From Paracoccaceae bacterium (GTDB lineage Bacteria > Pseudomonadota > Alphaproteobacteria > Rhodobacterales > Rhodobacteraceae), in the NCBI GenBank assembly GCA_003551745.1, contig PUNI01000550.1:1-9156 (forward strand): a stretch of DNA of 9,156 nt. Direction: 5' to 3'. Made by a program: the position numbers and the translations under genes. The notes beneath the pieces are model-generated. The model did no database searches. It was not told where the DNA came from and was given only the letters and a program-made list of their open reading frames with translations. Shown here in pieces: positions 5,219-9,156 of the stretch (the first letter of the stretch is position 1; every line of letters begins with the position of its first letter).

Positions 5219-6142
5219 ATGCCCGATCCGGTTTCCGAACCCGAGGCGACGATCGATCCCGCCGTCGGCCATGTGGCCACCCTGATCTGCAATCCGGCGC
5301 AGCCCGGCCCGGTCGCCGAGGCGGCCGATGCCCTGAGGCGGGCATGGGACGGCGGCGCGCTGCGGTGGCTGGCGACCGGGGTCGCGGCGGAGTTCGCCCT
5401 GCCCCGCGAACCAGAGGATCTGTGGAACCGCTGGGCCGGGCTTCAGGACGCGGGCATCGATCTGGCGGTGCAACCCCGCGCGGGGCGGCGCAAGCGGCTG
5501 CTGATCGCCGACATGGATTCGACCATGATCGAGCAGGAATGCATCGACGAGTTGGCCGATCTGGCGGGCATCGGCCCGCAGGTGGCCGAGATTACCGCCC
5601 GCGCCATGAACGGCGAGCTGGAGTTCGAGGGCGCGCTGCGCGAACGGGTGGCGCTGCTCGCCGGTCTCGACAGCGCCGTCATCGCGCGCGTGCTCGCCGA
5701 GCGCATCACCTACACCCCCGGCGGACGCGCGCTCGTGGCCACCATGCGCGCCCATGGCGCGCGCGCGGTGCTCGTCTCGGGGGGCTTCACCGCCTTCACC
5801 GCAGCGGTCGCTGCAGCGCTCGGCTTTGACGAGCACCGCGCCAATGAGCTGGAGGTCGCCGACGGCCGGCTCGTCGGCCGGGTGGCGGAGCCGATCATCG
5901 GCCGGGCCGCGAAGCTCGCCGCCCTGGAGGAGATCACCGCCCGCGATGGCCTGACGCCAGCCGATGCGCTGGCCGTGGGCGACGGGGCAAACGATCTGGC
6001 GATGCTGCAGCGTGCCGGAATGGGCGTGGCGCTGCATGCCAAGCCCGCGGTCGCCGCCCGGTGCCGGCTGCGGGTAAACCACGGCGACCTCACCGCGCTG
6101 CTCTATCTGCAGGGTTACGCGCGGGCGGACTTCGCCCGCTGA
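5219..6142 (+). CDS. serB: Phosphoserine phosphatase
   Basis: This 307-residue cytoplasmic HAD-superfamily enzyme removes phosphate from L-3-phosphoserine in the last step of serine synthesis. The catalytic motifs are intact: DMDSTMIEQECIDE with nucleophile Asp98 and acid/base Asp100, SGGF with Ser187, Lys232 in RAAKLA, and GDGANDL with metal ligands Asp255 and Asp259. Residues about 18-90 correspond to the ACT-like N-terminal part of SerB. Length fits the family. The ATG at 5219 has only a weak Shine-Dalgarno (CCGAG), but the promoter at 5158-5186 leaves no room for the longer in-frame start at 4997, which would also read through the HTH gene in another frame. A GTG near 5270 is possible but lacks a ribosome site. 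The upstream HTH gene is codirectional; downstream it converges on psiE with nine bases between stops. Confidence 0.93.
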   Translation: MPDPVSEPEATIDPAVGHVATLICNPAQPGPVAEAADALRRAWDGGALRWLATGVAAEFALPREPEDLWNRWAGLQDAGIDLAVQPRAGRRKRLLIADMDSTMIEQECIDELADLAGIGPQVAEITARAMNGELEFEGALRERVALLAGLDSAVIARVLAERITYTPGGRALVATMRAHGARAVLVSGGFTAFTAAVAAALGFDEHRANELEVADGRLVGRVAEPIIGRAAKLAALEEITARDGLTPADALAVGDGANDLAMLQRAGMGVALHAKPAVAARCRLRVNHGDLTALLYLQGYARADFAR

Positions 6143-6154
6143 GCCGCGCGCTCA
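6121..6154. terminator. Paired hairpins at the serB/psiE convergence
   Basis: GCGGGCG-gactt-CGCCCGC (6121-6139, 7-bp arms) lies in the last serB codons. TGAGC-cgcgc-GCTCA (6140-6154, 5-bp arms) follows at once, and each of its arms contains the TGA stop of one gene. Neither is followed by a U-run, so these may act as a bidirectional stall or 3'-end protective structure rather than as efficient intrinsic terminators. Confidence 0.4.
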
Positions 6155-6592
6155 GTCATCCTCGATCCGGCCGGCCCCGCCCCGCATCAGCACCACCGCG
6201 GCGATGGCCAAGAGCAGGATCGCCGCGGCCTCGTAGAGGATGTTCATCGGGTCCATGTCCTTGCCCTGGATGACGATCAGCCGGGAGAGCGCGGTGATGG
6301 CGATGAAGATCGGAAAGACGAAGGGCTGCCCGCGGCCGGTGTAGAACACGCCGACCATGGCGATCACCTCGGCGTAGAGGAACATCAGCAGGATGTCGGC
6401 GAGATCGACGCTGCCGGTGGCCAGGATCTGAAAGACCTCGAAGGCCGCCGCCGCCAGCGTCATCAGCGCCACGAGAATCAGCAGGGCCCGCTGCAGCAGC
6501 CGGAAGCCGCCGAGCACCAGGATGCGCTCGGTGGGCCCCGTCTTGGGGGCGACCGGATCGCGTTGTCCTGGCTGCTTTTCCGCATCCTGCAC
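6152..6592 (-). CDS. PsiE-family (phosphate-starvation-inducible E-like) membrane protein
   Basis: This 146-residue protein has a polar N-terminus (1-25) and four predicted membrane segments (about 33-57, 64-84, 91-109, 117-136). The pattern LADILLMFLYAEVIAMVG, FPIFIAITALSRLIVIQG and NILYEAAAILLL follows the PsiE family (E. coli psiE is phosphate-starvation inducible; its biochemical role is unknown). Conserved features include Glu75 inside the second segment and Arg104 in the third. The start is GTG at 6592: an in-frame TAG lies at 6602-6604, only three codons upstream, so no longer start is possible. There is no clear Shine-Dalgarno, and the predicted promoter would start transcription at or next to the GTG. 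A start at Val26 is the alternative. The transpeptidase gene upstream ends in its own terminator, so this gene is probably transcribed alone. No Pho box was recognised. Confidence 0.8.
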   Translation of the reverse strand: MQDAEKQPGQRDPVAPKTGPTERILVLGGFRLLQRALLILVALMTLAAAAFEVFQILATGSVDLADILLMFLYAEVIAMVGVFYTGRGQPFVFPIFIAITALSRLIVIQGKDMDPMNILYEAAAILLLAIAAVVLMRGGAGRIEDD

Positions 6593-6598
6593 GGGGCG

Positions 6599-6627
6599 AG
6601 CCTAGCACTCCGGAGCCGCGTTACGAA
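6599..6627 (-). promoter_or_regulatory. Candidate psiE promoter with extended -10 element
   Basis: On the minus strand TTCGTA (6622-6627, 3 of 6 to TTGACA) is followed after 17 bp by TAGGCT (6599-6604), preceded by TGC, an extended -10 motif. Predicted start of transcription is about 6592, the first base of the GTG start codon. It sits directly behind the transpeptidase terminator. Confidence 0.45.
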
Positions 6628-6661
6628 AAGACAAAGGCCGCACCGGTTTCCCGATGCGGCC
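6626..6661 (-). terminator. Intrinsic terminator of the L,D-transpeptidase gene
   Basis: On the minus strand GGCCGCA-T-CGG pairs with CCG-G-TGCGGCC (an 11-bp stem with one U-G wobble) around a GAAA tetraloop, immediately followed by TTTGTCTTTT. It begins 21 bases after the transpeptidase stop codon. Stem, stable GNRA loop and U-rich tail are all present only on the minus strand. This is the clearest terminator in the window. Confidence 0.88.
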
Positions 6662-6681
6662 CGATCTTGCCGATTCCTTCT

Positions 6682-7284
6682 TCAGATCACCACCACCTGG
6701 GTGCCGATCTTCACCTGCTCGAAAAGATACTCGACATGGTGGTTGAAGAGGCCGAAGCAGCCGTTCGACGCCATGCGCCCCACCTTGGCGGGGTTGTCGA
6801 TGCCGTGGATGCGATAGAACGTCCAGCCCAGGTTCATCGCCCTTGTGCCAAGCGGATTCTCCGGCCCGGCTTCCACCCGCTCGGGCAGGCTCGGATCGCG
6901 TTCGCGCATCCCCGGGGTCGGGATCCAGATGGGATCGCGGCGCAGCAGCACGATTTCGGTGCGACCGCGGCGCGTGAACTCCTCGCTCATCGGAACCGAC
7001 GTGGGATAGACCAGATACTGGCTCTCGTCCTCCGACCAGAAATGGAGGGCGCGAGAAGCGACGTCACACAGGATCGCCCCATTGCGCAGACTGTCGAAAT
7101 GATCCTGCCACTGCACCGTCCGGAAGCTCTGGGTGTTGCGACGATGCGGTTCCGAGGAAAGGTTGCGCTCGCCGGCGATGTCGCCGGTGAAGTCCTGCGC
7201 CGCGGCCGGCCCGGCCAGGCCGCCCGCAAAGGCGGCGCCACCGAGGGCCAGCAAATGGCGTCTGGAGAAGCGGGATCGGGTCAT
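6682..7284 (-). CDS. Tat-exported L,D-transpeptidase (YkuD family) with variant active-site motif
   Basis: This 200-residue protein begins with a twin-arginine signal, FSRRHLLALGG (6-16), a hydrophobic stretch and a likely cleavage site after AAA near 29, so it should be exported folded to the periplasm. The catalytic domain spans about 70-200. His160 in YRIHG and Cys176 in ASNGCFGLFN lie 16 residues apart, the spacing of YkuD-type L,D-transpeptidases, which form 3-3 crosslinks in peptidoglycan or attach proteins to it. Upstream NPLGTRAMNLGW (143-154) is the usual family lead-in. The canonical SHGC[IVF]R motif is altered here: Asn174 replaces His and Gly178 replaces Arg, while Cys, the distal His and Ser173 remain. 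Start ATG at 7284 has only a modest CAGGT upstream. The gene has its own terminator and is divergent from a MipA-like gene, so an envelope role is coherent. Activity may differ from classic enzymes. Confidence 0.85.
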   Translation of the reverse strand: MTRSRFSRRHLLALGGAAFAGGLAGPAAAQDFTGDIAGERNLSSEPHRRNTQSFRTVQWQDHFDSLRNGAILCDVASRALHFWSEDESQYLVYPTSVPMSEEFTRRGRTEIVLLRRDPIWIPTPGMRERDPSLPERVEAGPENPLGTRAMNLGWTFYRIHGIDNPAKVGRMASNGCFGLFNHHVEYLFEQVKIGTQVVVI

Positions 7285-7393
7285 GCGAGAATACCTGCCA
7301 ATGCGCGTGTTTGGTCAGGAAAAAGCCACAACTGCGGCGTTTACGCAACGTCGGCTCCGCTCACAAGCCCGTCAACGTCAGCTTGCAAAGGCC

Positions 7394-7418
7394 CGGCGCG
7401 ACCTGCGCGGTCGCGCCG
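7394..7418. repeat. Perfect 10-bp inverted repeat in the ldt/mipA divergent region
   Basis: CGGCGCGACC (7394-7403) and GGTCGCGCCG (7409-7418) are exact reverse complements around TGCGC. It lies 110 bases before the transpeptidase ATG and 82 bases before the MipA-like ATG. With no U-run on either side, an operator or a leader hairpin is more likely than a terminator. Confidence 0.55.
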
Positions 7419-7423
7419 TCCTG

Positions 7424-7435
7424 CGACACGTGTCG
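7424..7435. promoter_or_regulatory. 12-bp perfect palindrome CGACACGTGTCG
   Basis: This exact palindrome, with a central CACGTG, begins five bases after the larger inverted repeat and 65-77 bases before the MipA-like ATG. Position and symmetry fit an operator for a dimeric regulator. I cannot assign a family. No convincing -35/-10 pair was found in 7285-7500 for either gene; TTGCCT (7444-7449) lacks a good -10 partner. Confidence 0.4.
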
Positions 7436-7500
7436 GATGGTCCTTGCCTCACGACGCCAGATCACGACACTACGCTTCAATCCCGAATGCCGGAGGTTCC

Positions 7501-8298
7501 ATGAGCCGCAAGACGTCAACTGCCCGGATTGCCGCCTTTTTCGCCGCGGCGGTCGCCACTTTCGCGCTCTCGCCCGCCGCTGCGCAGACGGGAGCCCCGG
7601 ACGGCATCACCGTGACCCTCGGCCTCGGGGCCGGGATCGCGCCGGACTACTTCGGCTCCAAGACCACGAGTGTGGGGCCGACCGGCGCCTTCGCGCTGCA
7701 GGAGCTGATCCTGCCCGGCGGTCTCGGCTTCGGCTCGGAGGCCGCCCGACCGTTCGAGCCCGGCTTCGGGGTGCGCGGCGCGTTTCGGTACATCCCCTCG
7801 CGGCGCGCCTCGAAGAACCGCGAGTTGCGCGGGCTCGACACTATCGACCGGACCGTCGAACTCGGCGTCGGCCTCGTGCATGTCACCGAGTTCGGCCGGG
7901 TCTATGGCGAGGTCCGCCGCGGAATCGGCGGGCACAAGGGCTGGGTCGGCGAGGTCGGGGTCGACGCCATACTGCGCCCATCTCCGCAGCTGGCCATCGC
8001 TGCCGGACCGCGCGCGAGATGGGGCGACAAGACGTTCACCCGCACCTATTTCGGGGTCACCCCCGACGAGGCCGCAAACTCCGACTTCACCGCCTTCCGG
8101 CCCGGCGGAGGCATCGTGTCGACCGGGCTCGAGGTGAACGCGCCCTACGACTTCCAGAACGGCTGGGGCCTGCTCGGCCGTGTCGGGTGGGACCGCCTGC
8201 GCGGCGACGCCGCGCGCTCGCCGATCACGCGCCAGGGCAGCCGCGACCAGTATGCCGCACGGCTCATCGTGACCCGCAGCTTCAGCCTCGGTCGCTGA
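7501..8298 (+). CDS. MipA/OmpV-family outer-membrane protein
   Basis: This 265-residue protein has a Sec signal peptide: basic MSRKTSTAR, hydrophobic core to about 24, cleavage near AAA-Q (26-29). The mature part is rich in alternating polar/apolar strands with Gly and aromatic residues, as in a beta-barrel. The opening [17 protein letters not shown], the later [15 protein letters not shown], and the closing repeat of strands match the MipA/OmpV family, where the opening usually reads as a barrel strand followed by P-x-Y-x-G-S. Known role: MipA of E. coli links the lytic transglycosylase MltA with PBP1B; OmpV-like members also act as porins or adhesins. The C-terminus ends FSLGR instead of the usual terminal aromatic, so the BAM recognition signal is off by a few residues. 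Start ATG at 7501 has CGGAGGT at good spacing. It is divergent from a peptidoglycan transpeptidase, and its last 17 bases overlap queG. Confidence 0.8.
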   Translation: MSRKTSTARIAAFFAAAVATFALSPAAAQTGAPDGITVTLGLGAGIAPDYFGSKTTSVGPTGAFALQELILPGGLGFGSEAARPFEPGFGVRGAFRYIPSRRASKNRELRGLDTIDRTVELGVGLVHVTEFGRVYGEVRRGIGGHKGWVGEVGVDAILRPSPQLAIAAGPRARWGDKTFTRTYFGVTPDEAANSDFTAFRPGGGIVSTGLEVNAPYDFQNGWGLLGRVGWDRLRGDAARSPITRQGSRDQYAARLIVTRSFSLGR

Positions 8299-9156
8299 CC
8301 CGGGAGCCGCCCGCGGCATGCAGGCCGAGTTCGTCGAGCGCCCAGCGGGCCGCGTCGGCGACCGCGGGATCGGTGTCGCCGAGCAGAGCTCGGGCGGCCG
8401 GAGCCAGTGCCGGATCGCCCGAGTTTCCGATCGCGTAAAGGACGTTGCGCACGAAGCGGTTGCGGCCGATGCGCTTGATCGGGGACCCCGAGAACAGCGC
8501 CCGGAACCCCGCGTCGTCCAGCGCCGCAAGACGGGACAGCGGCGGCGCGACCAGATCGGCCCGGGCCGCGTATTTCGCCTCGGAGGCAGTCGCCGCGAAC
8601 TTGTTCCACGGGCAGACGGCGAGGCAGTCGTCGCAGCCGTAGATGCGATTGCCCATCAGCGGCCGCAGCTCCGGGTCGACCGGGCCGTGATGCTCGATCG
8701 TCAGGTAGGAGATGCAGCGGCGCGCGTCGAGCTGGTAGGGCGCCGGGAAGGCCCGCGTCGGGCAGATGTCCAGGCACGCGGTGCAAGAGCCGCAGTGATC
8801 ACCGGCGGGCACGTCGACGGGCAGCTTGAGCGTCGTGAAGAGGGCGGCAAGGAAGAACCAGTTGCCCAGATCACGGCCCAGCAGATTGGTGTGCTTGCCC
8901 TGCCAGCCCAGGCCGGCGGCCTCGGCAAGCGGTTTTTCCATCACCGGGGCGGTGTCGACGAACACCTTGATGCGGCAGTCGGTCTCGGCGACCAGCCAGC
9001 GCCCCAGCCGCTTCAGACGCTTCTTTGCCACGTCGTGATAGTCGCGGTTGCGGGCATAGACGGAGATCGTCGCGACCTCGGGCCGGTCGAGCGTGGCGAG
9101 CGGGTCCCCGGCGGGCGTGTAGGGCTCGGCGAGCATGATCACCGACCGGGCTTCGG
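8282..9156 (-). CDS. queG: Epoxyqueuosine reductase (partial, 5' end outside the window)
   Basis: The frame is open from the window edge to the stop at 8282, showing 290 residues. About 60-70 N-terminal residues are missing compared with the usual 350 or so. QueG reduces epoxyqueuosine to queuosine in tRNAs with GUN anticodons, the last step of the pathway, using cobalamin and two 4Fe-4S clusters in the cytoplasm. Visible signs, numbering from the GTG codon at 9142: VDTAPVMEK (62-70, carrying the aspartate proposed as proton donor in the family), WQGKHTNLL (80-88), first cluster [12 protein letters not shown] (117-128), second set C143 and [13 protein letters not shown] (170-182), then a HEAT-like repeat region near 228-272. 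Nothing in the frame suggests damage. It converges on the MipA-like gene with a 17-base overlap of the two 3' ends, so no dedicated terminator fits between them. Its promoter lies outside the window. Confidence 0.95.
   Translation of the reverse strand, partial: EARSVIMLAEPYTPAGDPLATLDRPEVATISVYARNRDYHDVAKKRLKRLGRWLVAETDCRIKVFVDTAPVMEKPLAEAAGLGWQGKHTNLLGRDLGNWFFLAALFTTLKLPVDVPAGDHCGSCTACLDICPTRAFPAPYQLDARRCISYLTIEHHGPVDPELRPLMGNRIYGCDDCLAVCPWNKFAATASEAKYAARADLVAPPLSRLAALDDAGFRALFSGSPIKRIGRNRFVRNVLYAIGNSGDPALAPAARALLGDTDPAVADAARWALDELGLHAAGGSRVSDRG

Noticed and set aside
7288..7293. TATTCT -10-like hexamer just before the transpeptidase ATG
   Set aside because: It would place the transcription start inside the coding region, and it has no good -35 at normal spacing.
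6667..7500. Long in-frame upstream extension of the MipA-like protein
   Set aside because: It is antisense to the transpeptidase; the ATG at 7501 has a strong ribosome site and begins a signal peptide.
1..9156. CRISPR arrays, IS elements, tRNA genes, toxin-antitoxin or defence genes
   Set aside because: I looked for spaced direct repeats, transposase motifs, cloverleaf segments and typical defence domains on both strands and saw none. Apart from the small HTH gene, each gene has a plausible core function.

Overview
The window is GC-rich DNA whose genes read as ordinary chromosomal content of an alphaproteobacterium, most likely of the Rhodobacteraceae. This rests on base composition, on protein resemblance (an N-terminally extended PhaC, a short phasin, SerB, QueG, a Tat-exported L,D-transpeptidase, a MipA/OmpV porin-like protein) and on promoter-like elements of the TAGGCT type. 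No insertion sequence, integrase, CRISPR array, tRNA or rRNA was seen. Base composition changes little, except for a short AT-rich island ahead of cysG.

Layout. Positions 1-222 (minus) hold the first 74 codons of a siroheme synthase/precorrin-2 dehydrogenase (cysG type). From 416 to 4505, three minus-strand genes form a carbon-storage neighbourhood: a GntP-family permease (416-1807), a phasin-like protein (2102-2536) and a polyhydroxyalkanoate synthase, phaC (2700-4505). A 370-base divergent spacer follows. On the plus strand lie a small helix-turn-helix protein (4876-5139) and phosphoserine phosphatase serB (5219-6142). serB converges on a PsiE-family membrane protein (6152-6592, minus). Next are a Tat-exported L,D-transpeptidase with an altered active-site motif (6682-7284, minus) and, divergent from it, a MipA/OmpV-like outer-membrane protein (7501-8298, plus). 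The 3' end of the latter overlaps by 17 bp the 3' end of queG (8282-9156, minus, 5' end cut by the window).

How the parts may work together. PhaC polymerises 3-hydroxyacyl-CoA, and the phasin would coat the granules. The permease could carry a hydroxy-acid such as 3-hydroxybutyrate, but this is inferred from context and from a palindrome upstream of it that matches the published PhaR-type motif CTGC-N3-GCAG. Two FNR-type boxes stand out. One (9 of 10 fixed bases) sits exactly 41.5 bp before a predicted phasin transcription start. The other is a perfect match between phaC and the small HTH gene. Together they suggest oxygen control of the PHA genes. L,D-transpeptidase and MipA are both envelope genes and share a divergent regulatory region with two strong inverted repeats.

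I did not find an obviously new multi-gene system. The most interesting material is regulatory: the FNR-like boxes, the PhaR-like operator, an 18-bp perfect palindrome before the HTH gene, and a possibly leaderless psiE transcript.
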